Assembly (NCBI GenBank): GCA_033980235.1
Contig: CM067075.1
Coordinates: 191,001 to 255,000, forward strand
Length of the DNA stretch: 64,000 bases
Direction of reading: 5' to 3'
DNA from: Diadema setosum
Taxonomy: Eukaryota > Echinodermata > Echinoidea > Diadematoida > Diadematidae
This document shows, piece after piece, positions 11,491 through 22,837 of the stretch; the first letter of the stretch is position 1, and the number at the start of each line of letters is the position of its first letter. Under the pieces are notes generated by a model. That model was not told where the DNA came from. It ran no database searches and worked only from the letters and a program-made list of their open reading frames with translations. The position numbers and the translations under genes are program-made.

Positions 11491-11497
11491 ATAAACC

Positions 11498-11505
11498 GAA
11501 CCCGG
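11498..11505 (+). repeat. 8-bp target site duplication, right copy
   Basis: GAACCCGG directly follows the element terminus ATAAACC and matches 8771-8778. Confidence 0.75.
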
Positions 11506-12582
11506 TCTAGCAGTATAGAGGTTGACCCCGTTCACCCATGATACTCGCGATGTTGTAACACAAAACCACCAACAACAAGCACAACGCACTCGCGTGTGCT
11601 ACAATAAATCAGGCGACATAAAAAACGAAAAAGAAATCACTGCAATGAATGAGTGCGCACAAACGGGTATTCACTGAAATCAGGCTGATCATTCAAGTTG
11701 ACAATGTAAATTCCTATGCTGTCAAGCTGGCATTGTAGTGTAAGAGTGTTTTATGAAATGCAGTTTTACTAAGATAGCAGTCGGCATTTTGGCAGGAGAA
11801 TTCAACATCGTCGTGTGCTATTATAGCAACCTCATACCTTCATTGAGAGGAAGTCTTTACATCAGGCAAACGACGTAAAATCGCGAAGTCCAAAGTCTAA
11901 TTTGTAAAGTAGCTTTGGAATCTTCCCTCCTAAAGGCATTGCATAAGTTATGCTTATCGTACGGTATGAATACTCAAACCTAGATTTATCCTTCTCTGTA
12001 CGATATGCAGTACGTTGTTGTTGTTTTGAAAAAAAAAAATGCAGTTGACTTGAGAACGGTCTCCTTCCTTTCCTCTATCTTCATTTCCATTCCCCGCAGC
12101 CTCTAGCCCACATGTTTAGTTTACATATATTCATAAACTTTATATCTAGCAGTATTATATCACATATAATAGAGGTCCACAACGTCATGCTCAGTAAGCA
12201 CGAGGGTTGTTATTGTTTTAAAGAACGAAAGAAGAGAGAGAGAGAAAATGGGCCCTATACAAATAATTTGCCCCAGACAGCACTTAACATAAAACAAACA
12301 TTGTAAATCTTAGAGAGATTTATAATGACAAGCACGAAAACTTGTAAAGTGAATAGGACGTCCCAATGATAATGATCTGCTAACGTTATCACTTTAATCG
12401 AAGGAACCACTTGGCCTACTTAAGCACACACAAAAAAAGAAAACAGACGCACTTGAAGTGAACTTTTAAACTTTACATATTATATACTCCATCTCTAGAT
12501 GCAGTTCCTACTTCACTTGAACTTTGAAATCAAACATTTTATTTGATCACTTGTCACTAGTCAATCAGAAAAACCACAGTCT

Positions 12583-12589
12583 AGACACA

Positions 12590-12634
<45 letters not shown>

Positions 12635-12690
12635 CGCGCATTATACACATATATATTTATTAATTTATTTATTTATTTATCTATTTATAC
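12583..12690. repeat. (AC)n and (TTTA)n microsatellites
   Basis: AC dinucleotides at about 12583-12633, then TTTA tetranucleotides at about 12655-12690. A reading frame of alternating Thr-His comes only from the repeat. Confidence 0.95.
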
Positions 12691-13939
12691 TATTCTCGCC
12701 CGTTCTAGGACTCCTGCTCGAACTGCAAAGAAAACCACATACAAACAAAAATATTTGTGTTTGTATATCATTATTAATGTATAATGTTAACCGGTTGCGT
12801 CACCTGAGTACGTGACCCGGACAACAACAACAACAAAAAAACAAAAACAAAAAAAAAAATGCCGGAGTACAATACTTGGTCATCTTGGTCATCTTTTCGA
12901 GCTGTGCTGAGGACATCAAGTATTTATAATCAAGTTTTACTAATATACACTGACATGGCACTGATTCACATGATTTTATCAAAAGTAATATTCTGGCAGT
13001 GATATTCTTACATTTGACGATTTTAATTACATGTTAAGCTTAGAATCTTAATGCCAAAAATGAATTACTGTGAACCGCCAGAAGTTTTAGGGCCTTTGTT
13101 TTATGAACATAAAGAGCTACATAAGTACTCAAAACTATACGAAATGTTGCTGTTGTTGTTTTAGATAGAAAGAAGTAAAGAAGAGAGAAGATGGGACCCT
13201 ATTAAGAAAAAAAAAAATGTCCCAGGCAATACTGACATAAAATCGCATCATAATAAATCTTAAACAAATCAAACATTATTATTTGACATACAGTATAATG
13301 TCTCCACGAGGGAGCTCATAATACACGAAATATACGAAATGATTTGTGTCATATACACACATGTACTAAAAACTAAACTGTACACTTCGTACTTTTATCT
13401 ACCAAATAATACCAAACTTTTAAATTCTTCAGACTCAGAATTACACAAACCCTTGGGTTATATACATTCAAAAGTAAAGTTTAACAAAAAAAAATACTTT
13501 CACAAAGTCGTACTCTGATGTGGAATGTCTGTTTGTGTGTGTGCGTGTGTCTGTGTGTAGGTGTGGGCAGAGTAGGATAGTTGCTGTGTGGACCTTCATT
13601 TCATTTCATTTCATTTCACACATGCATGTTCACATGCATGTTTTTTTTTATTTTCATTTCCAATCAAACACAGGTAATACACTTTGACATGATTACATAT
13701 ATTGGAACATAATAATACACATTGCATGGTTCTTAAAAGAACTTCACGGAAATGAAAATTGAGGGGCTGCTACAAAGCGAACTTGTAGATTGTAGTCCCC
13801 TCACTTACGTTACATTACTACAATACATTTTATGACTTTATAACACAATACAACGATACATGTACCGTACAAGCTAATCATTGAAAGTATACAGTTTTCA
13901 TTCAATCGAATCGGATGGTTACATGAAGTATACGCTTTC

Positions 13940-13945
13940 ACATGT

Positions 13946-13976
<31 letters not shown>

Positions 13977-14033
13977 TACACACAAGCACATACACACACA
14001 CACACGCATACACACGCACGTACACACATACAC
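13940..14033. repeat. Imperfect (CA)n microsatellite
   Basis: ACATACACATACAC-type units; simple sequence. The Cys-Val-rich minus-strand frame across it is an artefact. Confidence 0.9.
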
Positions 14034-14404
14034 ATCTTTTCCCGCAAGCATTAGTTTCCCTTTATTTTAATTTCAAATGTAAATAGAACATTAAGTCTAC
14101 ATTTATTCAAGTGTATTCACTGACTTTAATAGTTATGTAAAATTTATTGTACCCACAGGATTTTCAAATTTTTGTTACCATTGTTGGATCTGTAGATATA
14201 CGTTACTGACACCATTTTCTGCTGATCTCACACCTCCCATAAGTTTATTCACCTTTGAGGCAGCAAAGGAAAATTTTCTTTTGTGAAGTTAACAGAGATC
14301 TTGCCAACACAACATTTCAGCATCAAACATGTTAGAGTGTATACACAATGAAAAAAAAATCAGGAGAGAGAGAGAACATTAGAAAATATCATGGTTATCA
14401 ACTT

Positions 14405-15320
14405 TATTGATTTGATTTGATTTGATTTATTTCTGCTTAATTCCGTTACATCGTTCAGATATAATTGTGTACACGTCCTTTTAGACAAACAGTATATCGA
14501 CATTTAGTACAAAACAATACAAGTACAACCTGCTTAAGGAACTTAAACAGAAGGGACTCCAAAATAAGCCGAGGCTTGACGGTATGGAGACCCAGTCTAT
14601 ACTTAGCTACTCTGGATAGAATAAGGGATAGAGAGAGAGAGAGAGAGAGAGAGTGGGGGGGGGAGGGTAGGGAGAAAAAGGAAAATTACAGAGTGTGTAC
14701 CACTCCAACTACTTTACAATAATAGTAATGATAATAAATGAGACTGCCAAGTTTTCCGTTGTAATGACCGAGTATGCACACATACATGCATCATTATCAT
14801 GTACATGTTTATATACATTTGATTATAATACATAACAATGAAATAATAAAATATTATCCTGGGGAATATTGCTTAAGGAGGTGAAGTTTTACAGCCTTCT
14901 TAAATGAATACATAGTGGTCATGTTTTAATTTCGGTGGGAAGGGAATTCCAAGTGTCAGGGCCGGAGTGTCTGATGGAATGATGCGCGAGTGCAGTTTTG
15001 AATTTGACCGAAATATTCTGTTAAATATTGGAGGCAAGAGGTTTGACTTGAGGCAAAAACATAAATACAGCTTCTTCTTTTTTTGAGAAAGTTTATGTCA
15101 TTTATCCTACGGAATTTAAGCTGGAAAAACAGTGGGTCGGTGTCATCTCGAGAGCGTGCTCGACTGCACACCTGAATTGCTTTTTTCTGCAGGAGAAGTA
15201 TACGGTCTGTTACATTTGTAGGTTGCCCAAATAACGTAGCAATACGATATATGGCAGGATCAAACCTTAAAGTTTTTTCTCAAACAAATTCAGAACTAAG
15301 AGACTCGTAGATTTTATACC
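14405..15320 (-). pseudogene. LINE 3' fragment (reverse transcriptase C terminus), decayed
   Basis: Minus-strand remnant of a non-LTR retrotransposon. The conceptual translation has LKFRRINDINFL near 15115, a cysteine-containing helix region, a broken 'LPPIFNRIF' segment, then SGPDTWNSLPTEIK near 14950 and FKKAVKLHLLKQYS near 14890. The last two match the conserved 'GP.WNSLP.EIk..sl..FKk.LK..Ll' tail that ends CR1/Jockey-group reverse transcriptases. Frames shift at least twice and poly-A-like insertions occur. The 3' end carries an (AAATC)n tail (14405-14430), typical of non-LTR insertion. Confidence 0.7.
14630..14670. repeat. (GA)n and poly-G simple sequence
   Basis: GAGAGA run followed by a short G run within the LINE 3' region. 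Confidence 0.9.
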
Positions 15321-16149
15321 AACCTAGAATGTTCACAAGATAACTACAAGAATTATCTGGTTTAATTGGCACAAATGAAATCTGTTCTGAGTGATCTAGA
15401 GTTCGCGAGTAAATCCCACATTCACACTGTGATGTATTAACAACGGTGTGCGTTCATGCAGACTGACTTCAACTTGCAGATCTGCAGATGTTAGTCAGAC
15501 CAGTGTGAATCAGTATTGAATCATTTTTGAAGTTAGTTTTAATGGTTTGCCATCGGTAATGGAATATGAGTAATCCATACTGCGCTTGTGATTATATACG
15601 TGAGCTTCCCAAGCAAACACATCAGCAGGCTTACTAATGAAAAAAATAATGACAATCACTGGCAGTTACAACAAATCAAAACAAGACATTTCAGGGAAAC
15701 ATAACTTTTTACCACATCGCTTACATAACCTTAGTATTACACGTTGAATTATACCACAAACGAAACATTTTGAAGATCGTTTTGAGAAAGAAGAATGACC
15801 CGAAATAATTGAAAATATTTTCAAGCTTATAAACACTAAAAAAAAAGCTATGCAAAATAACACTTCATGCGAATAAATGTCCAAGATACATTTGTTGCTG
15901 GCTACGACAATGAGATGATCAATGCATCGCCAAACAATAATTATACTACACAGACTTCATGGTAACTTTACTATATCATCAGAAGAATCGATTGCTCTGG
16001 TCCCAATCTAGGCCTAAAATGAGCGCTATGGTTTGATGGAAATGGCAACGCCGCTATATCTAATATGGTATCAGCGTGTTGGTCATATCAACAAAAGGAG
16101 GGTATGGAATGAATACACACATGAAAATGATTCGTATCTACAACACGGC
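15321..16149. other. Gene-free interval
   Basis: AT-rich. I see nothing beyond a 72-residue chance frame on the minus strand (15666-15884). Confidence 0.4.
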
Positions 16150-16713
16150 TTAAAGGACAAGTTCACCTTCATAGACATGTGGGTTGAGTGAATGCGGCAA
16201 TATTAGTAGAACACATCAGTGAGAGTTTGAGCAAAATCGGAAAATCCGTTAAAAAGTTATGAATTTTTGAAGTTTTTGCTCAGTCACGGCTGGATGAAAA
16301 GACTACTATTGCTTGTGATGTCACATGAGTACAACGATATAAAGAAAGAATAAAAAAAAATCAACATATTTCAATTTTTCTCGCATAACGAAAGAACACT
16401 CAACTTCTCTCTTTCAGAAGGCAGGGGGAATAATATTACCCTTAACATACGTCAGTAGCAAGTCGAAGAACTGTGAACTTTATTCAAAAAGTAAAGTTTT
16501 GTGAAATTCTCTTATTTTCCTTATATAGTTGTACGCATGTGACATCATACACTGTAGTAGTCTTCTCTTCCAGCAGTGACTGCGCAGATACTTAGAATAT
16601 TTGTAACTTTTGAACGGATTGTCCAATTTTCCTCAAACTTTCACTGATGTGTTCTACTAATATTGCTGCATTCTCTCAATCCTTATGTTTATGAAGGTGA
16701 ACTTGTCCTTTAA
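16150..16713. mobile_element. MITE flanked by TTAA (AGGACAAGTTCACC ends)
   Basis: Starts TTAA then AGGACAAGTTCACCTTCATA and ends with the exact complement TATGAAGGTGAACTTGTCCT then TTAA. The pairing extends inward (AGTAGAACACATCAGTGA and its partner near 16640). About 560 bp, non-coding. A TTAA duplication suggests a piggyBac-like or related transposase acting in trans; that part is inference. Confidence 0.85.
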
Positions 16714-17149
16714 TAAGGCATTCTCATATTCCACTTTTACAGTTTGTTCAAGAGTGGCATAGCGGCAACAAGAAACGTAGTAGGTGAATATGAATATCTC
16801 TACTACACTGTCCTATATGCATTCTTGCAAGCACATGAGGGAAAAAAGTCTGAGTAAAATTGTGTGGATTTGGGGGCCTCCAGTGCGCATCGTAACCTTT
16901 TGTGTATGCTATCACAATAATTAAAGTGATAACTGCGAAGTTTATAGAAATTTAATCATGCATTCAAAATAGAAGGAAAAAAAAATGTTATATCCGGGTT
17001 CCGATTTTGTCCTGGGCCAAACATTTCTATTGAAAGTACACTCACTAACATGACTGATGTATTTAATCAGAGCATTTCTGATTTTAAAGCAGTTATACGG
17101 ATTCTCTGATTCTGTAGATGTCCATATGAACAATTATATAATCACTTTT

Positions 17150-17960
17150 TTCACCCTAGCGAATATAGGCCCACGTGTCAAGTTTGGTGACAGATTTGAC
17201 CATGCGATTTCAAGAACTTGGCCGACGGCAACATTCTGGAGTTCGACCCAAACAAATTTGAAGATACAACGTACTTACAGCATTTTAACCCTGTCATTTC
17301 TGGTTTATAGAAAGAGAATCGTCAGAAAATCTCGGGAATACGGGTTCTGGGTCCCCTGCGGAACCCTAAGTGGGAGATGGTGCCCATTCGTACAAATATT
17401 ATTCTATCAACTTTCGCAATAATACCTTCCAATTTTGATAAAAATCTGACAGTGCGTTTCAATGTACGAAGCTGAGAATCACTCCAATATTAATACTTGG
17501 TTCCCCACGGGTCCCCGAAGATGGAGGCGGGCACTCCCGGGTATCCCAAGAACAACTCGGGACAGTAATTAATGTACTAACGCATAAATCAGAGCATATC
17601 TAGCTCACTCCTGGTTCTAGAACAGACATACAAAGATTTCTTAATTCGGGCTATGGATTTGATATAATTGAGACTCTAGGACAATAGGGATGCTACCCGC
17701 CAAGTTTTACAAAGATTTGACCTTGTCAAGAAGAAGAAAGTGTGAGAAATACCCCTCCCCAAAACTTGCTCCCCACAGGGCCCATAGGAGGTACCCCAGA
17801 CCTGCCATTAAAAAAACCTGCAATTGCTGCCACTAATATACGTATTTACAACACTCAATACATAGGTCTATCACTCCTGCTTCTAGAGGAGAAGATTCTT
17901 TCTTTTCAAGATTTCTTGAACTCGAGGCTTTTGGGACCGCTTATCTACGACGTGTCTACA
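17150..17960. repeat. Diverged direct repeats of about 250-300 bp
   Basis: Related phrases recur: GTTCTGGGTCCCCTGCGG (17345), TTGGTTCCCCACGGGTCC (17500) and TTGCTCCCCACAGGGCCC (17766); and AAGTTTGGTGACAGATTTGACC (17180) against AAGTTTTACAAAGATTTGACC (17702). The copies are strongly diverged and their limits are unclear. No gene seen. Confidence 0.45.
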
Positions 17961-18001
17961 TAACATTGCGTTAAAAGCTGGCAAAACTCTCTTTTAGATG
18001 C

Positions 18002-18132
18002 TTATGGTGCCATGATGTTCATCCAGTTTTCATTGCGTGCCAGGATATTCCTCGCTCGACGAAGTTTATCCCGGATCTTATTGAAACCAGAGACATGAAC
18101 AGCAGAAGCTGTATTGGTGCCCTTCTCTGGAC
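18002..18132 (-). CDS. TENT2: GLD-2-type poly(A) polymerase, terminal exon
   Basis: Last coding exon: acceptor ttcttggcag, then 2 bases completing a Gly codon, 42 further codons, and stop TAA at 18004-18002. It encodes PEKGTNTASAVHVSGF followed by a basic helix NKIRDKLRRARNIL. GLD-2 proteins end the PAP-associated domain in the same way (a 'GTNTA.AVH' signature, then a helix with basic residues). Phase fits the preceding exon exactly and gives FIEGPEKGTNTASAVH across the junction. The protein ends ...IMAP. Confidence 0.9.
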
Positions 18133-18201
18133 CTGCCAAGAAATTAGTTATTATATTCCTTTCTTAATCGGCATCGAAGGAAATATTACATTACCAGATT
18201 A

Positions 18202-18203
<2 letters not shown>

Positions 18204-18238
<35 letters not shown>
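18204..18238. repeat. (AC)n microsatellite
   Basis: Simple AC repeat in the last intron of the poly(A) polymerase gene. Confidence 0.95.
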
Positions 18239-18239
<1 letters not shown>

Positions 18240-19493
18240 ATATACATTAGTAGGCCTACAAGAGCAGCTACTGGTTGATGAGACTGTTGTAGGCCATAGG
18301 GACTCATCGGAACGACAAACAAGTTACGCCAGAAAGTTGTGGAGTGAAGTTTACACCTGTCTATATTCATTATAATAAAAGCTTCAGTATTTGTAATGAG
18401 CCATCAATCTATAGTAAGTGACCTATTATGAGGAGCAGAGGCCTAACACGTGAAGTGAGAGATAAAAACATACAAACAAATTACAAATGTTTAACTCAAT
18501 CAAAATCTCAACATGTATGACTTATGATTCTTTTGAATTTTATCTATGGATTCTACGGACCCTCAGTGGAACAGCTACAGTGCGATCATATATGGCTGTT
18601 AGAAATAAAAGCTTTTCTGCAAGAGTTGAGATAGTTTTTCGGACTGTTATTGTTTTGTACTTTTCTAGAAAAAAAAAATGGAGATTCCTGCCAGGAGAAT
18701 ATTCTGAAATACAGTAATAATGTTCAAGTATTACGAAGCAGACAATACATTACTTTCCGTTATGTAGAGTAAGATTTTAAACATTTCTTTACGTACTGGG
18801 AGCCTGTAAGAAACGTTTGAGAACTGGGATAATATGAGGAAAAAAAAAGAATTTGGTGCCTGACCCTATTGGCAAATTTAAGTATCAATAGATTGATATA
18901 ACATCCTAAACTGTTCGACTTTCCTTGGGGGAAAAAAGAAACTCTCAGGGATAAGTTCCTACTGCGACAAACCCAACGTATCAAAAGGGAGGAACACTGA
19001 TAGGTACGTCTTGGTAACCCTGATCTGGTCAGTTTTCTATTGACTGCAAGGACATAATATACTTCTAACGAATCATATACCGATAGCTTAATATGACTTG
19101 AACTATGGCTCTCATCGTCTCAGAGGTACGCAAATGCGATTGAAGACTCGATTAAAATGCCCTGGGGCAACAGAACTGCATTGTCTTCTTCAAATTTTAA
19201 TTTTAGTCGAAAGGAAACGACGTTGTCATGTGATGGCCTCCAGCGAATCAGCGAAAAGATTTGTGTGATTTTCAGGTTATCTGTTTATGTGGTCAATAGT
19301 CTCAGAGTCTATCAGCTATACTCGTACATAACCGTGACGTTACTTGGATTAAAGTACATAACGTATTGTAAACAAAAGGCAATAATATGATATTTTCTCA
19401 ATATTCAGCCAAGAATGATGGTCATATAAGTTTTTAGTTTGATCAGTCTTTAATCGTAAGCGGAATCAACAAGTCCTAAATTCTCAAATTTAC
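18239..19493 (-). other. Last intron of the poly(A) polymerase gene
   Basis: AT-rich intron sequence; no further exon or element recognised. Confidence 0.5.
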
Positions 19494-19602
19494 CTTCAAT
19501 AAAGATTTTCTCCATGGTCATTGGTCGGCGAGGTGCGCTTCCTGTTCGTACAGCAATCTTTGAATTTTCGAAGTTGAAGTCTGCGTAATACGCAAAGAAG
19601 CC
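19494..19602 (-). CDS. TENT2: GLD-2-type poly(A) polymerase, PAP-associated domain exon
   Basis: 109-nt exon between acceptor tgtttacag and donor gtaaat, entering in phase 0 and leaving with 1 base. It encodes GFFAYYADFNFENSKIAV, RTGSAPRR and MEKIFIE. This is the classic start of the PAP-associated domain: 'LGFFkYYa.eFdw....isvr.g.a..r' in GLD-2. With the preceding exon it reads SLGDLLQGFFAYYADF. Confidence 0.93.
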
Positions 19603-20589
19603 CTGTAAACAGAATTTGGTTTGAAAAAAGTGAATGTTGTTAAAACGAACATAAAAATATAGAGTCATATAAGTATTAATAACTGACATATACCCAACTC
19701 ACTTACTGCTCTTTACTCCGCCATAATTTCTTAGTTTTCTACCCTTACAACTTTTAGAATGGATTTTCATATCACTTGATAACTTCATCAGCAGGGAATT
19801 GTAGAAGATCTCTTTTGCTTTTTATCTCACTGAACCAAGCTGAATGATTGAGAACTTCAATTCATTATCTAACTTTTCAAATTGTCTACATTCCCAATTG
19901 TGTAATTTCTGTCATTTCATAGGACCACTCTACAATTTTATATAGAGGAAATAATTCAACATCAAATTTAACCGTCCAAATTTCAAATGCAAGCTTTCAC
20001 AATGGTGTATAACTAAACGATCTTTGCTAATCTTCTCTTCTTTTTTCTGTTTCAACTCTGTACGGTAGGTTTAATAATACAAAGTAGGCACTTACACTTC
20101 ACATTGTTGTGTGTGTGTTTTGTTTTTGTTTTTGTCTTTGTTTTTCTGTGCACGTCTTCTGGACGTAGCTGTCTTGCGTTACAAAGTGTGCTTGTTTGTG
20201 CGTGTGTGTGAATAGGTGCAAATAATATTGCTTAGCTAAATGTTTCATTTCTTTTCATTTCTTTGCCAAAATTTGATATGAAAACTGACCAGAAAAAAAA
20301 ATCTAGTTTGATATACCTTGGGCTTAGTGCAGATAAATCTGCTTGCTTTGTTATACCATTTTCAAGGAATCATTTTGTTTTATTATCTGTGTGTCAAATT
20401 GACATGATGTATTTGTTATGTCGTTGTCTCAACTCTACCTCTGTGTGTATGTTCCTATAAATTCTAAATAAGTTTGGTGTGCCCATCCTTGTACGAAAGG
20501 AAATTGCAGATGGTGTTGTCAGTTGCACACCCAAATCAAACAGAGACTTATAGCCATCCGAATTTCTGTCAAACTTCTGTAAACTGTCA
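19603..20589 (-). other. Intron sequence of the poly(A) polymerase gene
   Basis: AT-rich, with a GT-rich stretch near 20105-20215. No exon or defined transposon seen. Confidence 0.45.
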
Positions 20590-21571
20590 ATCATTCAGGT
20601 ACATGCTCCGACGTCAAACTAAAATGACCAAAAAAATGAGGAATTCTACAAACAGATTGACTCCGTCATAGCAACCATTCAGAAGGAAGACATGCTCATA
20701 ATCAATGGTGGCTGGAATAGAAAGGTAGTAATTGGCCCGGATTCATACCTAATCAATTAACCAGGCACACAAGGAAAATTCAAAATTAAGAAAAACAACG
20801 ACAGAGGCCTGAGATTGCTAGAGTTTGCCAAAAGCCACTACCTTACATTAGCCCAACCCCCCCCCCCCAATCTAATAAACTATTCAGGTACATCCAAGTA
20901 GATTTTATTCTGCCCCCACAACGCTACAAATCTGGTATCAACAAAATAAATACAAGAATGTTCCCATGCACTAACAGCGACAGCGATCACGATCTTTTCT
21001 GGCCAACTTTCGAGCTCATGCTAAAGTGTAGTCGATATCCAAATTAGTTTTGACGTAGGGAATTTGAAGGACCCTAAAATAGCGGAAGTGTTCCAAGCAC
21101 AAAATATGTGGAGTTTGACAGCGATGTACACACCCTTGCTGAAAACATCAAAGTTGTGCTAATTGCAACAGTTGAAAAAGTTGTTGGAAGGAAGCTGAAG
21201 AAATCCAACCTTGCCTTACAAATAAAATCTTAGATCTGTGCGATAAGAGACGAGAACTGAGAGGAAAGAAACATTCTAGTGCTTTGGCCAGAATGCAGTG
21301 TCAACAGGTGAATAAAGACACTAGGATAGGCCTACAGATTAAAAAAAAAAAAACAGATGTGGAAAACTGGATAAAGGCCAAGAGTAAGAAAATCAAGAAA
21401 GGCATGGAAGTAGGGAACAACAAAAAAATCCTACAACACACTCAAGACCCTCAAAAGGACCAACCAGCCTACATCAATAGTCATCGCAGATAAAGATGGC
21501 AGGCTTACTGACAGAGAGTGAAAAAGCTCTAAACAGGTGTACGGAATATTGCAATAGCCTTTGCAACTATA

Positions 21572-21745
21572 TTTTATATAATTTTAAAGCGCACTGCTAT
21601 AGCTTCTGACCATCCGAGCATTGACAATTTAGGGTTTCTGGGACGAATACTGAACTAGGGCTTTCTATAGCTCAGTCGGTAGAGCACAGGGCTGGCAATC
21701 CGGAGGTCTCGGGTTCGAATCCCGATGGAATCCCATTTTCTTTGC
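21572..21745 (+). mobile_element. tRNA-derived SINE-like insertion inside the LINE
   Basis: The LINE reading stops near 21570 and resumes near 21760. The segment between carries a tRNA-like body at 21659-21734 with a textbook A box (TAGCTCAGTCGG) and B box (GGTTCGAATCC), preceded by about 85 bp of unrelated sequence. The limits are approximate. Confidence 0.55.
21659..21734 (+). pseudogene. tRNA-like body (tRNA-Ala GGC type), probable SINE head
   Basis: The D arm GCTCAGTCGGTAGAGC, a 7-base anticodon loop CTGGCAA (anticodon GGC) and a perfect T arm (TCGGG TTCGAAT CCCGA) are present. The acceptor arms pair poorly and the anticodon stem has a mismatch and a wobble pair. There is no clean 7-bp acceptor, so I read it as a tRNA-derived retroposon rather than a working tRNA gene. 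Confidence 0.6.
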
Positions 21746-22837
21746 TCAATTTTCCAATTCATTATCTTTAAACGTAGACACTTCCATACTGCAGGATGGC
21801 CTAGGACATGCAGACAACAAGAACGATCTGCAGGTACTGAAGAAAGAGGTTGAGGCGTCAGTACAGAATCTGAAGCCAGGGAAATCTGCAGGAATGGATA
21901 ATGCGCCAGCTGACCCTTTGAAGATTGGAGGGAAAGAGACCATTAAGGTACTAACAATGCTACGTCATCAGATTGAGACCCAAAAGAAGCGGTCAAAGGA
22001 GTGGATCCGATCACTAATGATTCTTTTACCTAAGGGTCAACCTCAAGCAATTCCAAAACTACAGGACGATAAGTCTTATCAACCACCCTAGCAAACTCGT
22101 GTTCCGTATCATCCTCGACAGACTGAAGTCAAAGGCTGAGGAACTGCTATCAGAAGAATAAGTAGGCTTTAAAGGAGGGAGGAGCACTGTGAAACCGATT
22201 TTCAATTGTCAAGTCCTCTTTGATAAACATCTGCGCAACACCATAAAGACCTCTACCACACCTTTATTGATTTTAAGAAGACATTTTGATCGGACATGGC
22301 ACAAAGGCCTGTTGTGTGGCATGATCTAAGAGACTTCGTTGACAACCAGAATTAAGGGCGATTCTTCCCGACCACAGTCGGAGTAAGATAAGGCTGTATT
22401 ATACTGTCTCCAGTACCCTTTAGCATCTTTCTGGAGAGGATCATGCAAGAGATCCTTACAGACCATCACACCTTCATCAGCATTGATGGCATGCCGGTCT
22501 GTAACGTCCGTTTCGCAGACAACATTGACCTAATGGGGGAGCTGTAACATGGAACCGCTTTTTTTTCACAACTCTGTACTTGGAAATTCATTCCCATTTC
22601 AGTAATTTCAGTAATTTCATTGATTACACAGAGCTGTCAATCCAACCGTTTTCTTCAGTTTCCTCCATTTGTCTGTTGTCTGTCTATCCATATCGACCTG
22701 TCAAAAACTTTCAAACATCGTAAAGCGAGAAGAAACTTTCACGAGCAATAGGAAAATGTGAAGTGTAATCATAAATTATTTATTTTCACATATTTTTTTT
22801 TTAATTTGTATATCTAAATCTATATATTAATATCTAA

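Larger units (their letters stand above)
8779..11497. mobile_element. TU-like foldback transposon, complete copy (2719 bp)
   Basis: Both ends fold back on each other. The left end GGTAAATTGGCACCTCG and the complement of the right end, GGTTTATAGTGACCTCG, begin alike and both run into GTCTACA-based 15-bp tandem repeats. The central domain (about 9400-10900) is non-repetitive apart from a 281-bp duplication. It is flanked by the 8-bp direct repeat GAACCCGG. Sea urchin TU elements are known for long inverted ends with about 15-bp tandem repeats and 8-bp target duplications, so the architecture agrees; I cannot test sequence homology here. No transposase frame is present, so it is non-autonomous. 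Confidence 0.8.
8779..11895. repeat. Right arm of large inverted repeat
   Basis: Reverse complement of 534-3039, with two differences: a second copy of the 281-bp internal segment, and 11380-11706, which the left arm lacks. Beyond the element end, 11710-11895 is ordinary flanking sequence also present at 534-716, so the duplicated unit includes host flank on the outer side only. The arms are separated by 5739 bp that hold GH3 exons 1 and 2. Confidence 0.9.
11896..14404. other. Gene-free interval with microsatellites
   Basis: Contains an (AC)n run (12583-12633), a (TTTA)n run (12655-12690), a GT-rich stretch (13530-13565), a (TTTCA)n run (13596-13619) and a long imperfect (CA)n run (13940-14033). 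No exon-like segment was recognised on either strand. Confidence 0.5.
20590..22555 (+). pseudogene. Decayed LINE (endonuclease and reverse transcriptase) in an intron
   Basis: Plus-strand non-LTR remnant, antisense to its host gene. Frame-shifted translations show an endonuclease region (FYKQIDSVIATIQKEDMLII-like near 20650; GLRLLEFAKSHYLTLA near 20810), a linker (ALARMQCQQVNKDTRIG near 21280), and reverse transcriptase pieces: KPGKSAGMDNAPAD (21870), FIDFKKTF-like (22265), GVRxGCI(L)SPV (22380), FLERIMQE (22430) and VRFADNIDLMGEL (22507). The catalytic box, normally F-A-D-D, reads F-A-D-N. Multiple stops and shifts occur and a tRNA-like SINE interrupts it. The style resembles RTE/BovB or CR1-type ORF2; I cannot place the clade. 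Confidence 0.8.

Noticed and set aside
21659..21734. Functional tRNA-Ala gene
   Set aside because: The acceptor stem does not pair properly and the anticodon stem has mismatches; it sits within a decayed LINE, which favours a SINE head.
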